A stretch of DNA of 64,000 bases from Candidatus Gastranaerophilales bacterium (GTDB lineage: Bacteria; Cyanobacteriota; Vampirovibrionia; Gastranaerophilales; Gastranaerophilaceae): contig CANRGC010000001.1 in assembly GCA_947630045.1 (NCBI GenBank), positions 1 to 64,000 of the forward strand, written 5' to 3'. Every line of letters begins with the position of its first letter. Within the stretch, counting starts at the first letter, position 1. Made by a program: the position numbers and the translations under genes. The notes under the pieces were generated by a model, which made no database searches, was not told where the DNA came from, and was given only the letters and a program-made list of their open reading frames with translations. Below are positions 56,223-64,000 of this stretch, piece by piece.

Positions 56223-56474
56223 TTAAAAGTTTAATTCATTGTTTTTTACTTTTTCCATTAAGTCGGAGTATCCGCCTATTCTTTTGCCGTCAATTATAAT
56301 TTGCGGGGCGGTTACTTCGCCTTTTATATCAAATTTTTTTGCAAGTTTTCTGAATTCTTCTTCTTCGTCACCGTCAATTTCATATTCGGTATATTTAAGC
56401 CCTTTATCGTCAAAAAAGCTTTTTGCCGCATCACAGTAAGGGCAATATGAAAGAGTGTAAATATCAATTTTCAT
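56223..56474 (-). CDS. grxC: Glutaredoxin
   Basis: An 83-residue glutaredoxin with the CPYC active site (C11, C14) in YTLSYCPYCDAAK, the cis-proline segment VTAPQIIIDGK and the GGYSDL glutathione-binding turn. It reduces disulfides with glutathione or a similar thiol. AGGAA precedes the ATG. The upstream TPR gene is 17 bp away on the same strand, so they probably form one unit. Confidence 0.92.
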   Translation of the reverse strand: MKIDIYTLSYCPYCDAAKSFFDDKGLKYTEYEIDGDEEEEFRKLAKKFDIKGEVTAPQIIIDGKRIGGYSDLMEKVKNNELNF

Positions 56475-56491
56475 TTTTGAAAATTCCTTTC

Positions 56492-56968
56492 TTATATTTT
56501 ATCCAATATAAGTTTTACACTTTTTATTTCGTCTTCGGCAACATCCAATTTGATATAGTCTTCAAGATATTCTCTTGCGGAGTCTTTATCCCCTCTCGAT
56601 AAAAACAAAAGCCCGAGTTTTTTATATGAATAGGGGAATTTTTCATTCATTGTAACGGCTTTTAAGTGGGCTGAAATTGCCTTATCGGGTTCATTGTTCG
56701 CCTCATATGCACAACCCAGATTATAGAAAATTATCGGACTTTGATGATATTCAAGAACTTCTTCATAGTTGGCAATTGCGCTGTAATAGTCGCCCATTTC
56801 AAATTGAAGTCTGGCAAGTTCATAGTTAACTTCATAATCTTCGGGGTTTTCTTCTTCCATTCTTCCCAAAAGCTCAAAAGCATCATCAAATCTGCAATCA
56901 GCGATTAGCTGTCTTACAAATTCAATGCCGTCTATTTGTTGTTGTTCTTGCCCGAGTTCTTTGTCCAT
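56492..56968 (-). CDS. TPR-repeat protein
   Basis: A 158-residue soluble protein made of about four TPR units (YEVNYELARLQFEMGDYYSA, YNLGCAYEANNEPDKAISAH, YSYKKLGLLFLSRGDKDSAR). It has no signal peptide or catalytic domain; a protein-protein scaffold is the likely role. It precedes glutaredoxin by 17 bp. No Shine-Dalgarno sequence is present; TATAAT lies 6 nt before the ATG, so the message may be leaderless. Confidence 0.82.
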   Translation of the reverse strand: MDKELGQEQQQIDGIEFVRQLIADCRFDDAFELLGRMEEENPEDYEVNYELARLQFEMGDYYSAIANYEEVLEYHQSPIIFYNLGCAYEANNEPDKAISAHLKAVTMNEKFPYSYKKLGLLFLSRGDKDSAREYLEDYIKLDVAEDEIKSVKLILDKI

Positions 56969-56974
56969 GATTTA

Positions 56975-56980
56975 ATTATA
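56975..56980 (-). promoter_or_regulatory. -10 box of the TPR-grx unit (leaderless type)
   Basis: On the minus strand TATAAT ends exactly 6 nt before the ATG at 56968. The hexamer overlaps a plus-strand TATAAT (56977-56982) that could serve the divergent yebC, which has its own ribosome site. Confidence 0.5.
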
Positions 56981-57007
56981 ATATAAAAAGTAAAAAAAGG
57001 AATTTAT

Positions 57008-57793
57008 ATGTCAGGACATTCAAAATGGGCAAATATTAAACATAAAAAGGCAAAAACAGACGCTCTGAGAGGTGCAAATTTTGCAAAATTTTCAAGAGAG
57101 ATTATTATTGCGGCAAAAATGGGCGGGGGTGATCCTGCGGGAAATTTCCGCTTAAGAACGGCGATTGACAAAGCCAAAGCCGGCGGACTTCCAAACGACA
57201 ACATTAAACGTGCAATCGAAAAAGGTGCCGGCGGTGCGGGCGGTGACAATTATGAAGAATTAACATACGAAGGATACAGTGCCGGCGGAGCAGCAATTTT
57301 CATAGAAGCTGCAACCGACAACAGAAACAGAACAGCCGGTGATATCAGAAGCTATTTTACAAAATTCGGCGGAAATTTGGGCGCAGACGGTTGTGTGGGC
57401 TGGATATTCGAACCTGTCGGAATTATAACCTTTGACAAAGTGGTTGAGCCGGAAAACAAAAAAGAAAAGCCAAAGGTAGTTGAACTTGATGAAATTTTGG
57501 AAGCAAGCCTTGAGTTTGAGCCAAAAGACGTCTATGAAGAAGATGACGAAATTAAGGTGGTAACAACGGTTGATAACCTTCAGGCAACGACGGAAGGCTT
57601 GGAAAAGCTTGGATATAAAGCAAAAACGGCTGAAAATACAAGAATTCCAAGCAATTCAACAGAAATAACAGACCCTGAAATTGCAAGAAAAGTTCTTCTT
57701 TTAATGGAAAAGCTTGAAGAACATGACGATGTTCAAAACGTTTATTCAAATTTTGATATTGATGACGACTTAATGGAAAAAGTTAACATATAA
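57008..57793 (+). CDS. yebC: YebC/TACO1-family protein
   Basis: A 261-residue member of the YebC/PmpR family, known as DNA-binding regulators and, more recently, as factors helping ribosomes through difficult proline stretches. It begins MSGHSKWANIKHKKAKTDA and continues with RLRTAIDKAKAGGLPNDNI and YEGYSAGGAAIFIEAATDN, all family hallmarks. AAGGAA lies upstream. Its stop shares a base with the next gene's ATG (TAATG), so a DNA repair helicase is translated in tandem with it. Confidence 0.95.
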   Translation: MSGHSKWANIKHKKAKTDALRGANFAKFSREIIIAAKMGGGDPAGNFRLRTAIDKAKAGGLPNDNIKRAIEKGAGGAGGDNYEELTYEGYSAGGAAIFIEAATDNRNRTAGDIRSYFTKFGGNLGADGCVGWIFEPVGIITFDKVVEPENKKEKPKVVELDEILEASLEFEPKDVYEEDDEIKVVTTVDNLQATTEGLEKLGYKAKTAENTRIPSNSTEITDPEIARKVLLLMEKLEEHDDVQNVYSNFDIDDDLMEKVNI

Positions 57794-60783
57794 TGAAACT
57801 TAAAGAAGGTATAAAGCCAAACTTTGCCCAAATGGCGGCAATTGAAGCAATCGAGGGCGCTATTATGCTTCTTGCCGGCCCCGGAACGGGAAAAACCTTT
57901 ACGCTGATAAGAAGGGTTGAAAACATGATTGAAAAAGGAATTGACCCTTCAAGTATTCTTTGCCTTACTTTTTCTGAAGCCGCAGCAAGCGAAATGAAAA
58001 CAAGGCTTGTGACAAAACTTGGCGGAAAGGCTGCCAATGTTAATGTTTCAACCTATCACGGCTTTTGCATGGAAATTATAAGACAAAACCCCTCTGATTT
58101 TGATATGGCAAAAGAAGCGCAAGTCGCAGACGACGTTACAAGACAAACCATAATAAAAGAGTCGATTGATGAAGTTGAAGAAATTAACTTTCTAAAAGAC
58201 AGGTGGGGGAATAAATATTTCTATATTCCGCAAATTCCGTCGGCTATTGAAACAATCAAAAGAGAAAGAACCACAAAGGAAGAATATTTTGATTTTTTGA
58301 AAAATTCACCCGACTGGGAATTGAAACTTGGCGAATTAAATCTTGAACTTAAAGAAAAAGAAAAGTTAAACAAAGGAACAATCACCCTTAAAAATAACAT
58401 TGCAAACCTTGAAAATAAAATCGGAAAAGCCAAAGAATTTTACCTTGTATATGAAATATACAAAAGAAAAATGAATGAAAACGGGCTTCTTGATTTTTCG
58501 GACATGATAAATCTTGTGTTGGAAAAAATGGAATCTGACGATGAGTTTTTATACAGAGTTTCAAAAGATTACAAATATATTCTCGTTGATGAATATCAAG
58601 ACACAAGCAAGGTGCAAAACGATCTTATATTCAACATTTTAAAGGGCGCAAAAACTGAAAACATCTTTGTTGTGGGGGATGATGACCAGATAATTTATTC
58701 TTTTCAAGGGGCAAGAAGCAGAAATCTGAATGACTTTTTAGAAAAATTTCCAAACGCAAAAATTATTTGTCTGACCGAAAACAGACGGTCAACCCAGACC
58801 ATACTTGATTTTGCACAAGAAATTATAAAATATGATAAGTTCCGCCTCGGAAACACTCTGGGGGCGGATAAAACGCTTATTGCAAAAGATGAAGAAATTA
58901 TATCAAAAGAACAAAAGATAAAGTTTAATATATTTACGGAAACCGTTCAGGAAAAAAATAATATTGTTGAAGAAATTGAAAAATTAATTCAAGGCGGGGT
59001 CAAGCCCTCGGAAATTGCAATTCTTGCAAGAAAAAACGAACGGCTTGAAGATTATGCAAGGCTTTTAAAACAAAAAAACATTCCGTACATACTTCAAAAA
59101 CAAAAAGATGCTTTTTGTGTGCCTTCGTTTATTCAAATATATTTTTATCTGAAACTCCTTGTAAATTCTTATCTTGAACAGGATAAGCTCTTTGCGCTTT
59201 TATCAAGCGAACCTTTTAAGGTTCAAGACAAAATAATCGCAGACATTTTAGTTCAAAAGAAAAAAACCGGAAAAAGCGTTGTTGAAATTATTGAAGAAGT
59301 TGAAAATTCGCCCGAGATTGATAAATTTAACAAAACTTTTCGGGAACTCAAAGAGAAAAAATCTTTTACGCCCACCGTTCCCCTTCTTTATGAAATTATT
59401 ACAAAAACGGGAATTTTAGACTATTATTCAAACAAGAGTGATAAAAAAATCGAAAATATTAATGCGATAAAAAGGCTTATTGATGAAGGAAATTCATATA
59501 CCACTCTGCACAAAAATGCCCGTCTTAACGAGTTTGTATCTCATCTCAGTGCATATTTTGAAAAAGAAATTAAGCTTGAGCTTCCAAAGTCAATATATAA
59601 AACCGAGGCTGTTCAGCTTTTAACTTATCACGGTTCCAAGGGCAGAGAGTTTGAATATGTATTTATGCCAAATTTAACCGCAAAGGCTTTTGAAAAGTCT
59701 TCGGGGGGAAATCAGTCGCTTGAACTTCCGATTAAAAAATCAGTCTTTTCCGAAGACAAAACACTTAATTTGGAAGCTGAACTTTTAAGAATTTTATTTG
59801 TCGGAATTACGAGGGCAAAGTTCGGACTAAATTTAAGCTATGCAAACACAAATAACGGCACTCCCCAGATTGCAAGCATTTATATAACACGGGCGCTTGA
59901 TAAAACTTCACCCCTTCTTGAACAGAAAATTTTCAGCTTAACCGAAGAAGAAAAACTTGACGAAACAATAAAAAGCCTTCAAAACAATTTTTTGGAAAAC
60001 GAAATAAAAGACGAAATTCAAACAAGGGCAGAAAATTTCACGTTGAGCCAAACCTCTTTGAATAAATACATAAGCTGCCCGCTCAACTTCTTTTATTCCG
60101 AAATTCTTTCCGTTCCCGTATATGTTGAAGATAAAGACATTTTGGAATACGGTTCTTCAATTCACAAGGCAATTGACTATATGACAAAAGAAGCCATAAA
60201 AAGCGGATATTTCGGAAAAAAAGAAGATATGAAACAAAAGTTTCTTGAAGAAATGGACGAGCGTGTTTTTACAACTTTTGAAAAAAAGGAAGAATTAAAA
60301 CAAAGAGGGATAAATTCAATTGAAAAGAATTTTGAAAAATTTATTGAATGCGACCCTAAAAACATTCTTTCAACCGAATATAGAATGGAATTAAACTTTG
60401 AAGGAACTCTTTTAAAGGGTTTTGCCGACAGAATTTCAAAAGACAATCAGGGAAATATTTACATATATGACTTTAAAACGGGCGGATATAAGTCTGTTAA
60501 AGCAAATATAAATTATTACAATCAATTGAGATTTTACAAATTTTTATATGAAAGCATAAACCCTGATAAAAAAGTGGCGCAAACTTCGCTTGTATTTTTT
60601 GAAGAAGGGTGCAAAGAAAGTTTCCCCGAGGCTGATTTAACCTGTAACGAGGAAATAAAAGATAAAATCAAAGAGGCAATTAAAGGAATTAAGAGCCTCA
60701 ATTTTGAGCCGAAAGAAGATAAAAACACCTGTAAAAATTGTGCATATAAGCTTATATGCAGACTTTTTAAACAGGAAGATTAA
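57793..60783 (+). CDS. UvrD-like helicase fused to Fe-S RecB-type nuclease
   Basis: A 996-residue superfamily 1A helicase-nuclease. Helicase motifs in order: Walker A LLAGPGTGKTFTLIRRV, motif Ia LCLTFSEAAASEM, motif II ILVDEYQDTS, motif III VVGDDDQIIYSFQGAR, motif V TYHGSKGREFEYV and motif VI FVGITRAKFGL. The C-terminal PD-(D/E)XK domain has GFADRI and IYDFKTG. Four cysteines, C762, C980, C983 and C989, match the 4Fe-4S staple of AddB-type nucleases. It would unwind and trim DNA ends in recombination repair. No separate addA or recC partner is adjacent. It starts on the stop of yebC and overlaps convergent comEC by 4 bp. Confidence 0.92.
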   Translation: MKLKEGIKPNFAQMAAIEAIEGAIMLLAGPGTGKTFTLIRRVENMIEKGIDPSSILCLTFSEAAASEMKTRLVTKLGGKAANVNVSTYHGFCMEIIRQNPSDFDMAKEAQVADDVTRQTIIKESIDEVEEINFLKDRWGNKYFYIPQIPSAIETIKRERTTKEEYFDFLKNSPDWELKLGELNLELKEKEKLNKGTITLKNNIANLENKIGKAKEFYLVYEIYKRKMNENGLLDFSDMINLVLEKMESDDEFLYRVSKDYKYILVDEYQDTSKVQNDLIFNILKGAKTENIFVVGDDDQIIYSFQGARSRNLNDFLEKFPNAKIICLTENRRSTQTILDFAQEIIKYDKFRLGNTLGADKTLIAKDEEIISKEQKIKFNIFTETVQEKNNIVEEIEKLIQGGVKPSEIAILARKNERLEDYARLLKQKNIPYILQKQKDAFCVPSFIQIYFYLKLLVNSYLEQDKLFALLSSEPFKVQDKIIADILVQKKKTGKSVVEIIEEVENSPEIDKFNKTFRELKEKKSFTPTVPLLYEIITKTGILDYYSNKSDKKIENINAIKRLIDEGNSYTTLHKNARLNEFVSHLSAYFEKEIKLELPKSIYKTEAVQLLTYHGSKGREFEYVFMPNLTAKAFEKSSGGNQSLELPIKKSVFSEDKTLNLEAELLRILFVGITRAKFGLNLSYANTNNGTPQIASIYITRALDKTSPLLEQKIFSLTEEEKLDETIKSLQNNFLENEIKDEIQTRAENFTLSQTSLNKYISCPLNFFYSEILSVPVYVEDKDILEYGSSIHKAIDYMTKEAIKSGYFGKKEDMKQKFLEEMDERVFTTFEKKEELKQRGINSIEKNFEKFIECDPKNILSTEYRMELNFEGTLLKGFADRISKDNQGNIYIYDFKTGGYKSVKANINYYNQLRFYKFLYESINPDKKVAQTSLVFFEEGCKESFPEADLTCNEEIKDKIKEAIKGIKSLNFEPKEDKNTCKNCAYKLICRLFKQED

Positions 60784-63320
60784 AAAATTTCCTCAAATTT
60801 TTTCTTTTTTGAGTTGAAATGAAAAACCTTCATATCGTCTTTGATTTTAAATTTAATTGCTCCCAAATCTTTGGTAGATAAAACTTTTGAATGTTTAGAC
60901 AAAATTTCAACCGTTTCTTTATTCGGATGACCGTATCTGTTTCTTCCGGTTGAAAGAATTGAATATTCAGGCTTCAGCCCGTTTAACATTTCATCGGTAA
61001 CAGTGTGCTTTGCTCCATGGTGAGCGGCTTTTAAAACATCAATGTCATAATTCAGACTGTCTTTAACAGAATTATATGCTTCAATTCCCGCATCTGCCAT
61101 AAATAAAAATTTGTAATCGCCCGCAATAAAAAGAGAAATTGTTGAAAAATCATTCCTTGAACGCAAATTTGATGTATGCGGAAGAAAGTTTATCAATTTC
61201 GTGTCTTTATCAAACACAAAAGTTTGTCCGTGTTTTGGGGCAATATATTTTATGTTGTTTTCGCTTATATACTTTTTAATTGCGCAAGAATTTTGAGAGC
61301 TGCACTCAAGTTTTGGTATTACAAGATTTTTAACTTTGACTTCTTTTAAAATATCAATAAGACCGCCCGAGTGGTCAGAATCGTAGTGAGTTAAAACAAG
61401 AGTGTCGATATTTCTTATGTTTTTGTCATAAAAATATTCAAGCGTAACCATTTTTGCACTTGAAGAATCTTTAAAGATATATCTGCCCGTATCTATCATT
61501 ATATATTTATCATTTTTTGTTTTAATAAGACAATTATCAGCATTTCCGACACTGAAAAATATAACTTCCGCAGACTCCTCTTTAATTTGAATAAAACTTA
61601 AAAGAAAAAGGCAAAAAGCAATAAGTAATGATATGTTTAAGGCTTTTCTTTTGAAAAGATGTTTGAGGGAAAGAAAAAATAAAATAACGAGAAGATAAAA
61701 AGTGATAATTCCATATATCGAAGGGGAAGGAACTTTTATCGAAGAGTGAGGAAGCGAAGAAAAGAAAGCTGAAATCTTCAAAATAATTTGAATTACCAGA
61801 TTTAAAATACTGTCCGAAACGGGAAGAATAAACTTTGAAACTTTTGGCAGAAAACAAAATGCGGTGCTCATAAACCCGAGAAAACTTACAATTTCAATAA
61901 AAGGAATAACGGCAAGATTGGCGAAAACCGAATAAAGCGAAAAAGTATTAAAATAGTATGCCTGAAGCGGAGCAGCCCAAAGTTGAGATATAAAAGGAAT
62001 TGCAATCGAACAACACAAAACTGCGGGAGAAAATATAATCAGAAAAGATTTTATTAAGTTTGGAAAAGCTTTAATTTTCTTGAGATAACTTTTTTCTTTG
62101 CCGAAAAGAAGGGTGCTGAATGTCGGAGTACAGACAATAAGACCGAAAGTTACAAGAAAAGATAATTGAAAGCCGACATCTAAAACAAGTTGAGGCTTAA
62201 ATAACAAAATTAAAATTCCCGCAATAAAAATTAAAGACACTCCGTTTGTTTCTCTGTAAATGAATTTTCCGAAAAGAATTATCATTAACATAACGGAAGC
62301 CCTTACGATAGAAGGCGGAAAACCTGTCATAATCGTATATAGAAAAACAACAAACATGCCTGATGAAATTTTCAATCTGTATGGCAAATTAACGAAATAT
62401 ACAAGACAAAACCACATGGAAAGAATGATTGCAACATTTAACCCTGAAGCGGCAAGAAGATGTAAAAGTCCTGAATTTATAAAAGACTCTTTAATATCAT
62501 CCGGCGGGTTAACGGCGTCATCTCCGAAAACAACACCGCCTAAAACTTCCAATCTCGGAGATTTAATATATTTTGAATGTTCTTGCAAGACATTATCTCT
62601 TAAATCGTCCATAAAACGAAGAAAACAAACGTTTAAAACTTGAATTTTGTCCGCAATTTTCTTTTTAGATTTAATATCCGACAAAGAGGGAGAATCGACG
62701 TAAGAATATTCATTCTCATTTACATAAAATGTTTTTAAAATTCCTTTTCTTTGCAGAAAACTTTTGTAATCAAATTGAGAAGGATTTTGAGCATACACGG
62801 GCGAAGAAATTGTGCCTTTGAAATTGTAAATGTCTTTATATTTAAGCTTTTTAGTTCCTTTGTAATCTCTTAATACAACAAGCAAAAGTGAAGAATCAAC
62901 ATCATATTCTATATTCTTAAACACAAACTTCATCGGCTTAAAAGAAAATTTATATGTTCCCGTTCTTGAATTAATTTTTGGAATTTCTTCTATAGTGCCT
63001 GTTATTTCAACATTTTTGGCATTTAAAATTTTAGAAAAGTCGTCAGTAAGAACACATCTGTTTTTAGCGTTCAAATATCCTGCAATAAATATTAAATAAA
63101 GAGCAAAAATAAAAAGAGGCGAAAACAAACGAAAAGGGGAATTTTTGAACCCGAGGAAAATCAAAAGAAAAATGACGATTAAAGTATAAGTCAGGGCGAA
63201 ATAAAAAGTATACGGAGAATAAAAGGTAAAAAGTCCGAATGTATACGCAACAAAGAAAATACCGCAAAGAAAAGTTTTATTATCTTTTAAGTTAAACCAA
63301 AAATCAGACAGCTGGGACAT
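60780..63320 (-). CDS. comEC: ComEC/Rec2 DNA uptake channel
   Basis: An 846-residue polytopic membrane protein. N-terminal helices are followed by the OB-like DUF4131 segment (about 90-230), the Competence domain with LLHLLAASGLNVAII and many helices (to about 590), and a C-terminal metallo-beta-lactamase domain with LVLTHYDSDHSGG, its HxDxDH metal site intact. ComEC moves single-stranded DNA across the inner membrane in natural transformation, and the terminal domain may degrade the other strand. No comEA or pilus genes are in the window. No Shine-Dalgarno sequence precedes the ATG; TAAAAT lies 6 nt upstream. Confidence 0.93.
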   Translation of the reverse strand: MSQLSDFWFNLKDNKTFLCGIFFVAYTFGLFTFYSPYTFYFALTYTLIVIFLLIFLGFKNSPFRLFSPLFIFALYLIFIAGYLNAKNRCVLTDDFSKILNAKNVEITGTIEEIPKINSRTGTYKFSFKPMKFVFKNIEYDVDSSLLLVVLRDYKGTKKLKYKDIYNFKGTISSPVYAQNPSQFDYKSFLQRKGILKTFYVNENEYSYVDSPSLSDIKSKKKIADKIQVLNVCFLRFMDDLRDNVLQEHSKYIKSPRLEVLGGVVFGDDAVNPPDDIKESFINSGLLHLLAASGLNVAIILSMWFCLVYFVNLPYRLKISSGMFVVFLYTIMTGFPPSIVRASVMLMIILFGKFIYRETNGVSLIFIAGILILLFKPQLVLDVGFQLSFLVTFGLIVCTPTFSTLLFGKEKSYLKKIKAFPNLIKSFLIIFSPAVLCCSIAIPFISQLWAAPLQAYYFNTFSLYSVFANLAVIPFIEIVSFLGFMSTAFCFLPKVSKFILPVSDSILNLVIQIILKISAFFSSLPHSSIKVPSPSIYGIITFYLLVILFFLSLKHLFKRKALNISLLIAFCLFLLSFIQIKEESAEVIFFSVGNADNCLIKTKNDKYIMIDTGRYIFKDSSSAKMVTLEYFYDKNIRNIDTLVLTHYDSDHSGGLIDILKEVKVKNLVIPKLECSSQNSCAIKKYISENNIKYIAPKHGQTFVFDKDTKLINFLPHTSNLRSRNDFSTISLFIAGDYKFLFMADAGIEAYNSVKDSLNYDIDVLKAAHHGAKHTVTDEMLNGLKPEYSILSTGRNRYGHPNKETVEILSKHSKVLSTKDLGAIKFKIKDDMKVFHFNSKKKKFEEIF

Positions 63321-63326
63321 ACGATA

Positions 63327-63332
63327 ATTTTA
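63327..63332 (-). promoter_or_regulatory. -10 box of comEC (leaderless type)
   Basis: On the minus strand TAAAAT ends exactly 6 nt before the ATG at 63320. A TTGTAAATA direct repeat lies further upstream (about 63338-63357). No clear -35 is seen. Confidence 0.45.
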
Positions 63333-63446
63333 ATATAAAAATTGTAAATATTTGTAAATATAAAAATCTAAAAAAGGCAAGAAAATAATATGAATATACT
63401 TTGTATATATATAAGATAGTAGTACGAGGATATAAGGAGAAATAAA

Positions 63447-64000
63447 ATGGTTGCTCTAAATTCAATACAAAATCCGAGCTTATACCAGTATCAACCACAA
63501 ACGACGACTTCGACAGCAGGAACAACTGCGCAAGATCAGTCAATTTTTACAACCGCAGATGCATCAACAACTACGGCTCAACCGGTAAGTTCAGAATGTA
63601 CGGACGGACAAGACGATGGTAAAATCGGCTTTTTTGATGCATTAGGAAGCGCTATCAGCGGAGCATTTAATGGAATCGTTAACGGCATTAAAGGCTGTTT
63701 TACAGATGAAAACGGTAATTTTAGTTTATGGAATACATTAAAAACGGTAGCTACCGTTGGTGCATGTTTTATCCCCGGTGTCGGACCAATTATAGGAGCG
63801 GGGCTTTGTGTATCAGGCGTTGTTAAAGGTGCAGGAACAATAATTAACGGTATTGATGCAGCTTCAAAAGCAACAACTGACGCAGAAGCAAAAGCAGCAT
63901 TTGAAGAAATCGGAAGCGGTACTTTAACAACCGCAGCTTCGGCAGTCGGCTTAAAAGGAAGTGTCGGAGCAATTGCAAAAGGTCTTAGAGGTGCAAAAGG
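63447..64000 (+). CDS. Gly/Ala-rich protein, cut by window end
   Basis: An open frame of 184 codons runs off the window. The ATG has AAGGAG at 63435-63440. The N-terminal 55 residues are Thr/Ser/Gln-rich low complexity (QPQTTTSTAGTTAQDQ) without a signal peptide. Then come Gly/Ala-rich amphipathic and hydrophobic segments (FFDALGSAISGAFNGIVNGI and FIPGVGPIIGAGLCVSGVV) and an Ala/Thr-rich helix. The hydrophobic hairpin resembles those of pore-forming or membrane-inserting proteins, but no family is recognised. The C-terminus is missing. Confidence 0.7.
   Translation, partial: MVALNSIQNPSLYQYQPQTTTSTAGTTAQDQSIFTTADASTTTAQPVSSECTDGQDDGKIGFFDALGSAISGAFNGIVNGIKGCFTDENGNFSLWNTLKTVATVGACFIPGVGPIIGAGLCVSGVVKGAGTIINGIDAASKATTDAEAKAAFEEIGSGTLTTAASAVGLKGSVGAIAKGLRGAK

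Noticed and set aside
1-64000. CRISPR arrays, insertion sequences, prophage or rRNA
   Set aside because: No regularly spaced repeats, transposase, integrase, phage structural genes or rRNA-like stretches were seen.

Overview
The window is a low-GC, gene-dense bacterial chromosome segment. The best fit is a non-photosynthetic relative of Cyanobacteria (Melainabacteria/Vampirovibrionia, most likely gut-type Gastranaerophilales). The main evidence is RNA polymerase: rpoB is followed by a split rpoC (rpoC1 + rpoC2), and the RpoC2-like subunit carries a huge insertion (about 660 residues) after the trigger-loop segment, as in Cyanobacteria. No photosynthesis genes are present. Lgt plus lipoprotein, TonB/ExbB/ExbD and an AsmA-like protein indicate a two-membrane envelope. 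The taxonomic call is inference; no 16S rRNA is present.

Layout. 1-353: gene-free, hairpin-rich DNA, then a tRNA with CAT anticodon. 524-3277 (minus): a small cysteine-cluster protein, a HisC-HAD phosphatase fusion and HisB, giving three consecutive late histidine steps. 3341-6223: gpmI, lgt and a TPR lipoprotein. 6293-15048: envelope module with a giant AsmA-like protein, two related secreted proteins, and TonB-ExbB-ExbD-ExbD. 15089-18333: the tig-clpP-clpX proteostasis operon. 18418-20624: nanE, a ROK kinase (probable nanK) and rsmG. 20611-22920: a P-loop ATPase/TPR protein. 23065-32566: an accessory-looking cluster of two unrecognised proteins with hydrophobic segments followed by two unusual GH13 alpha-glucan enzymes. 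32576-33229: a secreted SH3-like protein. 33471-42445: rpoB-rpoC1-rpoC2. 42537-50028: small secreted and hypothetical proteins, leuA, a pair of membrane proteins, a CoA-disulfide-reductase-like flavoprotein, rsmD and an EF-hand protein. 50110-53831: a radical SAM/SPASM protein and an M16 protease, translationally coupled. 53936-56968: dnaA, a DivIC/FtsB-like protein, glutaredoxin and a TPR protein. 57008-63320: yebC, a helicase-nuclease fusion and comEC. 63447-end: a truncated Gly/Ala-rich protein.

The most interesting signals are: (i) seven operon-head genes with a -10-like hexamer exactly 6-7 nt before the start codon and no Shine-Dalgarno sequence, suggesting leaderless transcription, including a divergent pair sharing a palindromic TTGCAA -35; (ii) the HisC-HAD fusion; (iii) the four-gene GH13 cluster, whose enzymes lack the usual Asn-His of region I and one of which has a roughly 500-residue gap between catalytic regions I and II; (iv) the radical SAM-M16 pair; (v) a recurrent N-terminal F-[SQ]-G motif in otherwise unrelated proteins; (vi) tandem exbD genes sharing a 70-bp identical block.
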